DNA of 64,000 nt from Chrysomallon squamiferum (GCA_012295275.1 CM022668.1:15517891-15581890); one strand, 5' to 3'. Numbered from the stretch's first letter, positions 21,701-34,500 are shown. Program-made: numbers and translations. The notes: generated from the letters alone by a model not told the origin.

Positions 21701-24456
21701 AGGAATTGCAACACACTAAAAGATCCATCACAAAGGAGTTCAACAGAGTGAAAGATCCATTAAAAAAGAATTCCAACACAGTGAAAGATCCATAACAAAG
21801 GAATTCAACACAGTCAAATATCCGTTACAAAAGAATTCCAACACAGTCAAATATCCATCACAAGGAAATCCAACACAGTGAAAGATTCATCACAAAGGAA
21901 TTCCAACACAGTAAAAGATCCATCACAAAAGAAATCCAACACATTGAAGGATCCATCACAAAGAATTCCAACACAGTGAAAGATCATCACAAAGAATTCC
22001 AGCACAGTGAGAGATCCATCACAAAGAAATTCCAACACAGTGAAATATCCATCACAAAGGAATTCAACACAGTGAAAGATCCATTACAAAGGAATTGAAC
22101 ACAGTGAAAGATCATCACAAAGGAATTCGACACAGTGAAAGATCCATCACAAAGATCGATCACAAAAGAATTCCAACACAGTGAAAGATCATCACAAAGG
22201 AATTCAGCACAGTGAAAGATCCATCACAAAGAAATTCCAGCACAGTGACAGATCCATCACAAAGAAATTCCAACACAGTGAAAGATCATCACAAAGGAAT
22301 TCAGAACATTGAAGGATCCATCACAAAGAATTCCAACACAGTGAAAGATCATCACAAAGAAATTCCAACACAGTGAAAGATCATCACAAAGAAATTCCAA
22401 CACAGTGAAGGATCATCACAAAGGAATTCCGACATAGTGAAAGATCTTCACAAAGGAATTCCAACACAGTGAAAGATCATCACAAAGGAATTCAACACAG
22501 TGAAGGATCCATCACAAAGAAATTCGAACACAGTGAAATATCCATCACAAAAGAATTCCAACACAGTGAAAGATCATCACCAAGGAATTCAGCACAGTGA
22601 AAGATCCATCACAAAGGAACTGAACACAGTGAAAGATCCGTCACAAAGAAATTCCAACATAGTGAAAGATCTTCACAAAGGAATTCCAACACAGAGAAAG
22701 ATCTTCACAAAGGAATTCCAACACAGTGAAAGATCCATCACAAAGGAATTCCAACACAGTGAAAGATCCATCACAAAGAATTCCAACACAGTGAAATATC
22801 ATCACAAAGAAATTCCAACACAGTGAAATATCATCACAAAGAAATTCCAACACAGTGAAAGATCCATCACAAAGAAATTCCAACACAGTGAAAGATCGTC
22901 ACAAAGGAATTCAACACACAGTGAAAGATTCATTACAAAGGAATTCCAACACAGTGAAAGATCCATCACAAAGAATTCTAGCACAGTAAGAGATCCATCA
23001 CAAAGAAATTCCAACACAGTGAAAGATCATCACAAAGAAATTCCAACACAGTGAGAAATCCATCACAAAGGAATTCAACAGAGTGAAAGATCATCACAAA
23101 GGAATTCAACAGAGTGAAAGATCATCACAAAGAAATTCCAACACAGTGAAGGATCCATTACAAAGGAGTTGAACACAGTGAAATATCCATCACAAAGAAA
23201 TCCAACACAGTGAAAGATCCATCACAAAGGAATTCCAACACAGTGAAAGATCCATCACAAACAATTCCAACACAGTGAAAGATCCATCACAAACAATTCC
23301 AACACAGTGAGAGATCCATCACAAAGAAATTCAACACAGTGAAAGATCATCACAAAGGAATTCCAACACAGTGAAAGATCATCACAAAGAAATTCCAACA
23401 CAGTGAGAAATCCATCACAAAGAAATTCCAACACAGTGAAAGATCATCACAAAGAAATTCCAACACAGTGAGAAATCCATCACAAAGAAATTCCAACACA
23501 GTGAAAGATCCATTACAAAGGAATTCCAACACAGTGAAAGATCCATCACAAAGGAATTCCAACACAGTGAAATATCCATCACAAAGAAATTCCAACACAG
23601 TGAAAGATCATCACAAAGGAATTCAGCACAGTGAAAGATCTTCACAAAGGAATTGAACACAGTGAAAGATCCATCACAAAGAAATTGAACACAGTGAAAG
23701 ATCCATCACAAAAGAAATCCAACACAGCTAAAGATCCATGACATAGGAATTCCAACACAATTAAATATCCGTCAGAAAGTAATTACAACACAGTGAAAGA
23801 TCCATCACAAACGAATTACAACACAGTGAAAGATCATCACAAAGGAATTCAGCACAGTGAAAGATCCATTACAAAGGAACTGAACACAGTGAAAGATCCA
23901 TCACAAAGAAATTCCAACACAGTGAAAGGTCGATCACAAAAGAATTCCAACACAGTAAAAGATCTATCAGAAAGGAATTCCAACACAATTAAAGATCCAT
24001 TACAAAAGAATTCCAACACAGTAAAAGATCTATCAGAAAGGAATTCCAACACAATTAAAGGTCTTTTACATATTCATTCCAATGAAACAAATGATTTGTG
24101 TATATATATATATATATGTATATATCTTGAAGACTTTCATGTTAAATTTTTGTTGAAATTTTCTATAATGATTATTATTATGTATTTTTTCCAGTGATTT
24201 GTAAGGATGACATTGAAGACTGTGAGGAAAGCTGGCAGTTCTGTTACTACGGCTCTCGTCTGACTGCCATGTGGGAAGGGTGTGCAGAAACCTGTCAAGT
24301 GCCTGCAATGTGCAACGGTGAGATTTCAGATTTTAGTAATATTATTATTTGTATTGGTTATAGTTGTTGTTGTTGTTGTTGGTGTTATTGTTACTGTTAT
24401 TATTATTATTATTGTTATTGTTATTGTTATTGTTATTGTTATTGTTATTGTTATTA

Positions 24457-24506
<50 letters not shown>

Positions 24507-26415
24507 GTTATTAATATTGTTAATATTACATTATTATTATAATTTATGCCAATCAGATATTTCAACAAAAACAAAATTAAATAATTTACTATTTGCCCCA
24601 AAAATCTATAAAATATAAAGCGTTGTCTAAGTAATTTTTTATTAGTACTATATTTTATTTATTTATTTATCTTAATTGTATTTTGTTTTATTTTCCACCA
24701 AACATAACCTACTATAAATATCATGCTTGTTTACCGGCAAAGACTGGTTATCAGTAACAACTAAACTTGAAAGCTCGAAAAAAGAAACTTAGGCTATTTG
24801 TTTGTGTAATTAAAATCACAATGCTTTAAATTTTGAAGTTTTTTTTCATCATTTACTTAGTTTAATCATTTACACAGATGGAGAAGGAGAGGAAACCTGT
24901 TTGTGCGGCCAGCACGTGAAAAGTGGTCTGTGCGAAACCAATCAGACTGTACACGATTCTGTTTGTCCTGTCACGTGCCACAGGCGCGACAGTGAGTTTT
25001 TTGTTTTATAGAACTTACATACAGATGTATGTATGTATGTATGAACACACACATATACACGCATACGCACACAAGCAAATAAATATATGAAAATATGTAC
25101 AAACGTTCACAAATAAATGTACACAAATATACGTACGTACAGACAGACATACATACAAATACATATGAAAAAGTACATACATGCATTATCTGTCTGTCTG
25201 TCTGTCTATCAGTCAATCTTTCTGTCTGTCTATAATGTATTTACATATACATAATAATATCAATACTACTACTACTAATAATAAAATGATAATAATGATA
25301 ATAATAACAGTAATAATAGCAATAATAAGAATTAAAATAATAATATAATAATAACAATAACAAGAATAACAATAATAATAATAACTACAGTAATAATAAT
25401 AATAATAATAATAACAAGAATAATAATAATAATATAATAATAACAACAATAACAACAGCAACAACAAAAATAACAATAATGATAATAATAATAAAACAAC
25501 AACAACAATAATAATAATAATAATAACAACAACAAACAACAACAGTAATAATACTACTACTAATAATAACAATAATAATAACAACAACAACAACAACAAC
25601 AACAGTAATAATAGTAACAACAACAATAATACTAATACTAATTATTATTTTCAGCTATAACATGTATTGAACCTGAATCGTACCCACATGCAAGCCCTTC
25701 AGATGACAGACGATATTTCGCTACACTGAACTACACCTGTGACCCGGGGTACGTAAACGTGGGTGGGGCAGGGACCCGGTACTGCACGCTGAATGGATCG
25801 TGGGTAGTAGACGCAGGGGAGACTGGTGACACACCTAACTGTCAGTGTAAGTTTTAGATTAAAAAAAAAAATAATAATAATTACTAGGATCAGAAAGTTG
25901 ATGTATGGATTACTATTGTATGACATTATATAAGCAGAAACACACTTTCAGTGGTCGAGCTGGAGTAGTGGTAGAGGTGGTGGTAGTAGCAGTAGTAGTA
26001 GTAGTAGTAGCTATAGCAGTAGCAATAACAGTAGTAGTAGCTATAGCAGTAGAAATAACAGTAGTAGTAGTCGTAGTTGTATTAACAGTAGTAGTAGTAG
26101 TAGCAGCAGCAGTATTAGTAGTACTAGTAGTAGTAGTAGTAGCAATAGTAGTAGCAGTGGTAGTAGCAGCTGAAGTAGTAGTAGTAGTAGTAGCAGCAAT
26201 AGTAGTAGTAGTAGCAATAGTAGTAGTAGTAGCTATAGCAGTAGCAATAACAATAGTAGTAGTCGTAGTTGTAGAACAGTAATAGTAGTAGTGATGGTGG
26301 TAGTACTAACATCATCAACAACAACAACAGCAGTAATAGCAGTTGCAGCAGTAGAACCAGCAGTAGTATAGTAGTAGCAGCAGCAGTAGTAGTAGTACTA
26401 GTAGTGGTAGTAGTG

Positions 26416-26455
<40 letters not shown>

Positions 26456-26581
26456 AGATTAGCTCGTATCTGGTTTTGATATTAAGAAATAAAAACAGAA
26501 AAAGAAGGGTGGGCATTCAGAGAGAAATGTTATCATAAATTAATTTTTATATTTGTTTCTTCTTAATTTTATTTATTTATT

Positions 26582-26647
<66 letters not shown>

Positions 26648-26899
26648 GCAGTATCGAAACCATCATTTGTGTCGACAATATTTACAAAGATGACTTTTTC
26701 AGAAGCGAACGTAAAGATGGAGTACTTGTATGACGTCACGGCTCAGTCTGTTCTGACTTGTGCGCAGCGCTGTTTGTACGATATTGATTGTACCCATTTT
26801 CTTTTCAAACGAACTTCTACCAAATGTACACTCTTTAACACGAATGGTTTTAATGTAATTAATGTTACATCGACTGTTATTTGGAAAAAAAAATACTAG
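17828..26899 (+). CDS. Secreted cysteine-rich / CCP (sushi) / PAN domain protein, 8 exons
   Basis: Exons: 17828-17891, 18463-18597, 19672-19779, 20639-20854, 24195-24317, 24878-24991, 25655-25846, 26652-26899. All introns are phase 1, the usual signature of shuffled extracellular modules. The product is 399 aa. Exon 1 encodes a hydrophobic signal peptide (MFVAVKGLMFCVVWVQF). Exon 2 is a 7-Cys ShKT-like module ending SLCN. Exon 3 is a short Cys module with CRC and CPYTC. Exon 4 is a CCP module (CDD...YVTYVC...HICLANGTWM...PDC). Exons 5, 6 and 7 repeat the same order (module ending AMCN; CLC...CPVTC; CCP with NYTCDPGY...YCTLNGSWV...NC). Exon 8 is a PAN/Apple-like domain (CAQRCLYDIDCTHFLF, KCTLFN), ending at TAG. 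There is no transmembrane helix, so it is probably secreted. CCP and PAN domains bind proteins or sugars; the ligand is unknown. I recognise no named orthologue. Confidence 0.85.
18316..18389. repeat. (GA)n microsatellite
   Basis: About 37 GA units in intron 1 of the CCP/PAN gene, 74 bp before exon 2. Confidence 0.95.
18670..18742 (+). repeat. (TTTA)n, (TTA)n and poly-T
   Basis: Compound T-rich repeat just after exon 2 of the CCP/PAN gene. Confidence 0.85.
20270..20637 (+). repeat. Compound (ATT)/(ATC)/(GTT)n trinucleotide repeat
   Basis: A 370-bp cluster of Y-rich trinucleotide runs leading directly into the acceptor of exon 4 (TTCTAG at 20633-20638). Confidence 0.85.
20915..21253 (+). repeat. 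(GAA/GAAAAG)n purine tract, about 340 bp
   Basis: Almost every base on the plus strand is A or G (GAA units with AAAAG/AAAGG variants), starting 60 bp after the exon 4 donor. Such mirror-like polypurine tracts can form triplex (H-DNA); here that is inference. All long frames across it are low-complexity artefacts. Confidence 0.95.
21360..24066 (+). repeat. About 33-bp minisatellite array, 2.7 kb, roughly 80 units
   Basis: Units share the core GGAATTCCAACACAGTGAAA preceded by GATCCATCACAAA, with a typical period of 33 bp and frequent 31- and 32-bp variants. Many units carry an EcoRI site. The left edge (21360-21590) and right edge (23930-24066) are the most diverged and the middle the most uniform, as expected for unequal exchange. 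The 33-bp period keeps frames open and yields false peptides repeating KDPSQRNSNTV (plus) and LEFLCDGSFTV (minus). It lies wholly in intron 4 of the CCP/PAN gene. Confidence 0.97.
24360..24535 (+). repeat. (GTT)n / (TTATTG)n / (ATT)n
   Basis: Compound T-rich trinucleotide and hexanucleotide repeat starting 43 bp after exon 5 of the CCP/PAN gene. Confidence 0.9.
25023..25218. repeat. (ATGT)n, (CA)-rich and (CTGT)n repeat cluster
   Basis: Short tetranucleotide runs (ATGT at about 25027-25043, CTGT at about 25191-25206) with CA/TA-rich sequence between, in intron 6 of the CCP/PAN gene. Confidence 0.75.
25255..25645. repeat. (AAT)/(AAC)/(ACT)n compound repeat
   Basis: About 390 bp of A-rich trinucleotides on the sense strand in intron 6, unlike the T-rich repeats in most introns here. 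Confidence 0.9.
25972..26456. repeat. (AGT)/(AGC)n compound trinucleotide repeat
   Basis: About 485 bp of AGT units with AGC, AAT and GGT variants in intron 7 of the CCP/PAN gene. Long Val/Leu/Ala frames across it are artefacts. Confidence 0.9.
26570..26648 (+). repeat. (TTTA)n and (ATT)n abutting the PAN exon acceptor
   Basis: The (ATT)n run ends three bases before the acceptor AG at 26650-26651, so the microsatellite itself serves as the pyrimidine-rich tract. Confidence 0.9.
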
Positions 26900-26980
26900 G
26901 TATACATAAAATAATTGATAAGAAAGACAATAACACACACACATACACGTATGTATGTATGTATATGTGTGTATATATGT

Positions 26981-26985
<5 letters not shown>

Positions 26986-27072
<87 letters not shown>
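26986..27072. repeat. (GA)n microsatellite
   Basis: About 43 GA units, 87 bp after the CCP/PAN gene stop. Confidence 0.95.
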
Positions 27073-27076
<4 letters not shown>

Positions 27077-27312
27077 TTAAATATAAAATAAATAAATAAA
27101 TAAATAAAATAAAACAAAACAAAAGATTAGAGTGGGACATTTGGATTCCTGTTGAATATTATTTTGTAATCTTTAAAGATGTGAGGTATATGTTAGTATA
27201 TAATAATTAATTACTGAAATAATTATATAACTAATCTTACGGTGCATGTTGCTTGAATATCATGTAACTATGTTTTTAATGAAGGAACAACAACAACAAC
27301 AACAACGACAAC

Positions 27313-27357
<45 letters not shown>

Positions 27358-27549
27358 TATTATTATTTTTGTTTTTATTGCTACTGTTCTCTTGTTTAAT
27401 TTAAAAAGGAACGGAAAGAAATAAGGAAGTCATTTTAGTTATACGTCACATACACGACAGGCTACTAACCAAATCTGATCCGTGTATTTTGTAATTTAAA
27501 TAATAACTTACCTCGTTTTGACGAAACAACGTTCTTCTGTAGTTAACAA

Positions 27550-27625
27550 TCACAAAATATATATATATATATAAATATATATCACAGGTGCAGTTTTAAT
27601 ATATATATATATATATATATATAGT
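27550..27625. repeat. (TA)n tracts with a small direct repeat
   Basis: Two TA runs, interleaved with copies of GGTGCAGTTTTAATA that recur again at about 27640. Confidence 0.7.
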
Positions 27626-27710
27626 TTTAATAAATCCTGGTGCAGTTTTAATAAATCATCGATTCAATCCTATAACCATTTGTAATTCGTTCCAGTCAAA
27701 CATTGTTTTG

Positions 27711-27850
27711 GAATGACGTCATCATAATGCCATATCCCAGCAACAGTAAAAGCCGGGCCGTCCCTCTGCAAAATACGCATGCGCAGCTGTTGATTTACAC
27801 GTTTGCCATGCGCATTAGATCAAATATGGCCGTGTTCGTTTGTTGTAAAG
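27711..27850. promoter_or_regulatory. Orphan promoter-like island (CRE, NRF-1-like, YY1-like motifs)
   Basis: It contains a full palindromic CRE, TGACGTCA, at 27714-27721, an NRF-1-like CGCATGCGCA at 27776-27785, a second TGCGCAT near 27810, and AAATATGGCCG at about 27823-27832, which resembles a YY1 core overlapping an ATG. It is CpG-richer than its surroundings. No convincing coding exon follows on either strand. Confidence 0.4.
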
Positions 27851-28321
27851 TAAAATGTACCTAACCAAAACTTGAACTGTACAGTCTGAAATGATTTCAG
27901 TGGCACAAGGCAAACGGCAAGCTTTTATTCTTTTTAAACAAGATTTAGGCTGCTTTGTTGACAGTCAATAACAGTACTTAGAAAACAGGGTATTTCCGTT
28001 GGTAACGAGTTTCAGTTTCTTGAAGTGAGTTTAACGTAGTAATTCTTGTGCATTTGTAAAATAAAAACAAACAAATGAAATAAAAATAAGATTTAATCTA
28101 AGACAAAGATCAACAAAATTTATGACAATAAAATAAAGTATAAATTATCTAAACATTTATTAAAAATTTTCTATTAATAACATTTTGTTGACTAGTTTTG
28201 CTTTTGAAGAATTTCAGCAGTTTCATTTTATGGACGGAATATTATTTAGACTAATCACTGTATACGACAGAAATGATTGCTAGGCATAATTTATTTTTCC
28301 TTCTTCTAATACTTTCGATTT

Positions 28322-28324
<3 letters not shown>

Positions 28325-28375
<51 letters not shown>
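28325..28375. repeat. (GT)n microsatellite
   Basis: About 25 uninterrupted GT units in intergenic DNA. Confidence 0.95.
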
Positions 28376-28377
<2 letters not shown>

Positions 28378-30161
28378 CAAAAGTAATACAAGTTTTATGT
28401 GTAGAATTAAATGTGAGAGACTTTAACAGTTTCAAGGTCAGTTATCTAAACGTTATGTTTTGTAGGTTAGACTATACTCCTTCTAAGCATCTTATCTGTG
28501 TGAAAAGCTACATGAAAAATCATGTCAAAATTGTTAGTAAAAAACAATAGTGAAATATAAATATCAGCAGTTTATAATGGACAGACATACATTTTAATTT
28601 TTAATTTTTATGATTAATTCAAAAAAAAAAAAAAAAAAAAAAAAGAAACAAGTATGAATTTGGATTAACAAACAGATGTTTAACAACCAGCAAATTAAAT
28701 GTTATTGTTACAAATGCATAAACATGGGAAAATATTATATTTAATATTTTCTGAAATATATTTAGATACATATATACATGTATGTGTATAATTTCATAAA
28801 TTCATTTACAACCATTGTTTATTTTCATATATATTAAAATGTACTAATATTTACAAAGAATTAATCTAAAAAGTGTGTATATAATGAAGAAAATAAACAC
28901 AACTTTTACAAAGTGAACTGCAGGGGTTATTCTAAGGGGTGTGGTTGGGCATAAACCTTTGCTTGGTTTGACTGATCTCTTCTGTATTTATTTTTAAATT
29001 AATTATACATTTAGCTCACTCTAGTTAAAATATCTGGATGTGGCCCAGGCTATATGATTGTCATTTTGGTGCAATTTATTTATTTATTTATGCATTCATT
29101 TATAAAATCATGATTAATCATTCAATAAAACAATAAAAACATTTTAAAAAGTGAATTATAAATAAATCTATCACTCCATTTCTTTCACACAAACACATAT
29201 AAAAATAAATACACAAACTTACAGTAATAATTATACCCAATTCAGTTTCAATTTTTAACAAATTATATTAGACATTTTATTCAGTGGTGTTCCTTGTATT
29301 AAAATATGAATGTTAAACACACAGTTAATGGCACAATGTAGAAATATATCACAATGATAAAACATGAATGTAAATATCACAGTAAATGTGTAAAATTGTG
29401 ATTTAAAAAAACAGAGTCAGTGAACATAAATGGATTGTGTTTAAAATATTTTGTGTCAAGTATGAATCTTTAAACTTTAAATTAGTTGTGTATAGTTGTG
29501 AGTGTGTTTGTGTGTGTGTGTGTGTCTGCATGCATAATTCTGTATATAATGTAGTTGTTTTGCATCTATATGTGTGGGTCCATGTGTGTATACTTTAACT
29601 TAGTCTTGTTTACATTTATTATAAAATTATTTACCTTTGTTATTTAAAACTGTAAAAATATTACATGGATATCAAAATTTAAATAAAACAAAACTTGAAA
29701 TTCATTGTAACAATAATAGAAATATGTATGAATTATTTACATAATTTATTTTATATTTTTTTTGTTTATTTAAAATGTTACTTTGATTTTTATTGTTTAG
29801 TGTCAGCTTTAGTTTTGGGAGTAGGAACTGGGTTTCACTTCATTTCTTTTCAAACAGGCCACTAGAAAATAAAAGCTGAATTAATGAAACCCATGAAAAA
29901 TTGTCATAATTATTAGACTGGTTGATGCAGGGTCATGTTAAACATTCATCTACCAGCAAATTTTATTTTTGTTTTGATTCCATTCTTTGATAAAAAAAAA
30001 TAATAAAAAAAAAATAAAAGAAATCTTTATCATTCTTCAAATACATTTGTTATACAAAAAGTCAAATAGATTTCTTTTTTTTTGAATAACAGCCATTTTC
30101 TTACCAACCTCCTCAACAATCGTTGGTTGGTAACCTTAGAAACGGCAGGTCAATGATGTAT

Positions 30162-30167
30162 TTTATT
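30162..30167 (-). terminator. Candidate NPHP3 poly(A) signal
   Basis: TTTATT on the plus strand (AATAAA on the minus strand), 134 bp past the NPHP3 stop. Confidence 0.3.
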
Positions 30168-30300
30168 TTCCTCCACCATAAAATCCAAAACAGAGCAAGC
30201 CCCCAAACTCTGTTTTCTTTGTAAACTTTGAGTAACCTTCAATCTTTTTCTAGATTTCTGAATCTGGTATCTTTGTGCTGAATGATTAAGTGTTTTTGTT

Positions 30301-31429
30301 TCAGGTCTGTAAGATGTTTTTGATTGTTGAGTTTGTGTCACCACTGGAGCTGTGACTAGATATGACTTTTCCCGTGTAATGTGCTTCTGTCTCTTTTATT
30401 TCTGTCGAGCGTTTGTACAACTTGGCAGCAGTCTCAAAGTCTTTCTGTAAAAAGTGAATAAAAAAATAAAAAAATAATAAATAAAGAAAACAAAAATTAA
30501 AAAAAAAAAGTAAGTAAAACAAATAAATGTATAAAATAAGTTAAGTAAACCAATAAATAAAATAAGTAAGTGAATAAGTAATTAATAAAGAATATAAAAT
30601 AAATAAATTTAACAAGATAAGTAATTAAAAAATATATAAAATAAAATAAAAAAAAATTAAAATAAAATAAATAAAGAAATAAATAAGGAAATAATTTACT
30701 AAGTAAATAAAATAATAGAGTAAAAAGTAATTAAATAAATAAATAAAAAAACAATTAAATAGTAATAAATAAAAAAACAAGTAAATAAATAAAATAAATG
30801 AGAAAATTAATTAATTAGTAAATAAAAGTAAAATAATAAAACAAATTAAAATAAAGAAGGAGAAAATTAATTAGTAAATAAATAATTAAATAAAACATAA
30901 ATAAATAAGTAATTAAAAGAATAAGTATGTAATATAACATAATTTTTTTTATAAAAACAGCATAACATAACATTTTATTTAGACTGGAGTAAAACTCAAA
31001 AAAGTTTCTATAATAACTAAACAAAAATGAAAACAACACATAAATCAACATAATAAACTAACACACAAATATACACTTTACTTAAAACAGTTTCTAATAA
31101 ATATCCTCACACACTCTGTACATCGCTAACTCCAAACAACGACAATTAAACCAAACTGAAGCTGATAGTGATTTTAAACAGCTAAACATGTTTAAGGATG
31201 TGATTAATTTTGTTATTAAAAATGTGGTTTTTTAAAAAACTCACCATTTCATATTTCATCACAGCCAGATTTCTCAGTGTCTCTGCTACAGTTACATGCT
31301 GTGGACCAAAACTTTCCTCGTAAATCTTCAGAGCTTGTTCATACAGCGGTTCTGCCTCCCTGAATCTGTTCTGTAGTAACAACAACAACAACAACAACAA
31401 TAACAACAGTAATAATAATAATAGTAGTA

Positions 31430-31480
<51 letters not shown>

Positions 31481-31498
31481 GTAATAGTATTAGTAGTA

Positions 31499-31553
<55 letters not shown>

Positions 31554-34500
31554 TTATGATGATAGTGGTAATAATAACAGCAGTAGTAGTAGTACTTGTG
31601 GTAATAGTAACATTAGCTACTAGTAGTAAAAGAAGTATGGTAGTAGTAGTAGTAGAAACAACAATAATATTGTTTTTTATCACCTGAATTAAATAGAAGG
31701 AAAAAAAGATAAAATGATTAAGTGTGTGTTTTACCTGTTGTGAGTACAGTACAGCCAAGTTTACTAAAGCTGTGGCTACTGATGGATGATACAAGCCAAA
31801 CGATTTCTCTCTGATTTCTACAGCCTGCTTGTACAGCGGTTCTGCTTTGTCAAATTTACCCTGCACAAACAGAGAGAACAATAAAACAAACAAACAAATA
31901 AATAAAAATAAACAAAAAAAAAAAAAAAAAAAAAAAATAAGTAAAATATATAAAAGTAGTAATAATAAAAAAATCTTCAAAAAAAAAAAAGAGAAGAAGA
32001 TGAATTAACTGGTATATTAATAATAATAATAATAATAACCTTTTAAATACCTTTATTTTATTTTTTTTTTTTTGTCTTATGACTTGATGACCATAATTGT
32101 TCAAGGTAAAATTGTAAAAATGTTTTCATAAGATACTTTTTTTACACTGGTTTAAATTCTTTTTGCTAAACAGTAGTCTGATTAATTATATGAAATTATA
32201 GTAAACATTTATGATATGTCATATAGTCTTTCATTTTGTTCAAACTCTGTTTAAGACTGACATATTTACTAATGTATATGTAGTTAACATTTATGTAAGC
32301 AATCTGATTCGAAGTGTAATTTACAGACCTGCTTCTTGTACAGCATGGCCAGGTTTTTGATAATACCAGCACACCCTGGGCTGTCTGGTGTCAGGAACTG
32401 GAAAAAAGGAAAAGGTTTTAGTGACTTGAACATACACCACACATATTCAAATGTAAACATAATCACAAACACACAGACATATAAACATAAACAGAAACAC
32501 ACAAATGTAAACGGAAATACAAACACACACAGACACACATACATACACACACACACACACACATCAAATACACGTGACTTTGAATAATCATGTCTTGCAT
32601 ATAATATGTACTTTGTATCTCTTTCTGTTTTTCTTCTTTGTTTTCATAGGTTTGTTTATACTGACTGACAGAATAAATGAAATATATTTAGTTTGTTTGT
32701 TTGTACTACGACAGTTAAATAATATTAAAAAAAAAAAAAAAAAAAAAGGATCCAAACACTCAACTAAATAACCAGCATAAAATATACAAAGACTATTTAT
32801 TGATATAAGACAGTTATTATTTAAACACAAATAAAAGTAAAATTGAAACAAAACCTTAAGTCGAATTTCAAGTGCTCGCTCATACAATGGCTCAGCCTTA
32901 TCGTATTGTTTTCGATCGTTGTACAGAGCAGCAAGATTGTTCAAAGACTGAGCCAAATCCGGGTGGTCAGGACCCAGAGTTATCTCCCTCATCTCAAGAG
33001 AACGCTTGAAGAATGATTCTGCAGTACTGTAAACAAAAAAAAAAAAAAAAAAATAAAAAATAATAAAAAATAAAAATAAATAAACAAGAAGAAAAAGAAT
33101 GAATAATGATGGTTATGACAAGTACAAGGCTGCTGGTATATATAATAATTTTTTTTTAAATTTGAAAGATAGTGAAAGAAACCAAGAAGGAAAAAGAAAA
33201 GAGAGAGAAAAAGAGATCAGAGAATGTGTGAGAGTGTGTGAGTCAGTGTGAGTGAGAGAGAGAGAGAGAGAAAAAAAAACAAGAAGATGGAAAAAGAATG
33301 GGATAAGGAACAATAAATCTGCACTAAAACACAGAACAGAGTAATATAAAATAAATAAATCTTACTCTAAATTATTCTGCAGATAATTCAGGACACCGAG
33401 TTCATTCAGTGTTCTGGCCAAGTCTGGAGAATCAGGACCAATTGCTAACTCCTCCAGATGAAGAGTTCTTCTTTGAAGGGGGTTAACTCCGCGAGGCTGT
33501 CCCTAAATAATAATTACACTGACTGACATAAAAAATCACTTGTACAGATTTAAACTAAACAATACACAAAATATAACATCCAAATCTAAATCTTTTTAAT
33601 TTAAAATTTTTGATAAATTAAATTGTACAAAATTTTTTAAAACTGAATGCTGGTACTTACACCTTGCAGTTTCTGAGGTTTTGTTTTCTTTTTAATGGAC
33701 ACAACTCTTTTCCTTAGTGGCTCAGCTAGGTCATGTCTAAAATAAAAAAATAATATAAAATAAAATTAGTCTGTTATTTGACAGTTAATTAAGGTATCAG
33801 TTGTAAACTAAAACAACACAATGAAAAATTACTTATCTTTAGAACATTTAGTCTTAGTATGTGAAATTGTCTACAAGAAAATGTATTTTTTCTTCTAAAA
33901 CAAATTATTACTAATGTATTTTTACCGAAATTTTCAAAATAGGTTTTGCTTGCTGTATTTTCTTATTTCTGAAAATATATAGTTTTCAGTAATAGTAGAT
34001 ATGATGTAATTTACTAAAATGTTAGAATTAATCTCTTTGTGAAATTTATCAGTAGAAATATATTTTAAAAGCAATATATCCTTTAAAATATATCATTTAA
34101 TATTTGAAACTATGAATTGTAGTAATAATAATATTAATAATAATAACAATAATAATGATAACAATAAGAAAACAAAAACAAAAACTATATCAATAACAAA
34201 ACAACAACAACAAAAAAATTAAGAAATTGTTACTATTAATATTACTAAACAGATTATTATTATCATTACTATAACTATTATTATTATTATTATTATTATT
34301 ACAGTTATTATTATTATTATTATTACTATTATTATCATTATTGAAACAACAACAATCATAATACTATTCTTTCAAACAAAATTCTTTTTTAAAAATTCCA
34401 AATTCTTACTTGTCCTGTTTCTGATACAGCAGTGCCAGGGCATCCAACTCCTTAGCAACCAGACTATGGTCGCCGCCATATGCATTTTCATAGATGTCCA

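Larger units (their letters stand above)
26900..30300. other. Intergenic stretch between the CCP/PAN gene and NPHP3
   Basis: It holds (GA)n, (TAAA)n, (TAA)n, (TA)n and (GT)n repeats, the promoter-like island at 27711-27850, and the probable NPHP3 3' UTR on its right side (minus-strand AATAAA at 30167-30162). Small open frames, for example 27891-27971 with 26 codons, are too short to call. Confidence 0.5.

Noticed and set aside
21360-24066. CRISPR-like array of direct repeats
   Set aside because: There are no unique spacers; the whole unit repeats, and the context is a eukaryotic intron.
21342-24197. Repetitive peptides (KDPSQRNSNTV and LEFLCDGSFTV types) from the minisatellite
   Set aside because: The 33-bp period keeps all frames open by chance. 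Frames are repeatedly broken by 31- and 32-bp units, and the array lies inside an intron.
25213-26516. Leu-, Val-, Tyr- or Thr-rich frames in introns 6 and 7 of the CCP/PAN gene
   Set aside because: Trinucleotide-repeat artefacts between well-supported exons.
30150-30344. 64-codon open frame on the minus strand overlapping the last NPHP3 exon
   Set aside because: It is in a different frame from the conserved HSSSGDT end of NPHP3, its composition is Gln/Ser/Lys-rich, and it most likely is 3' UTR.
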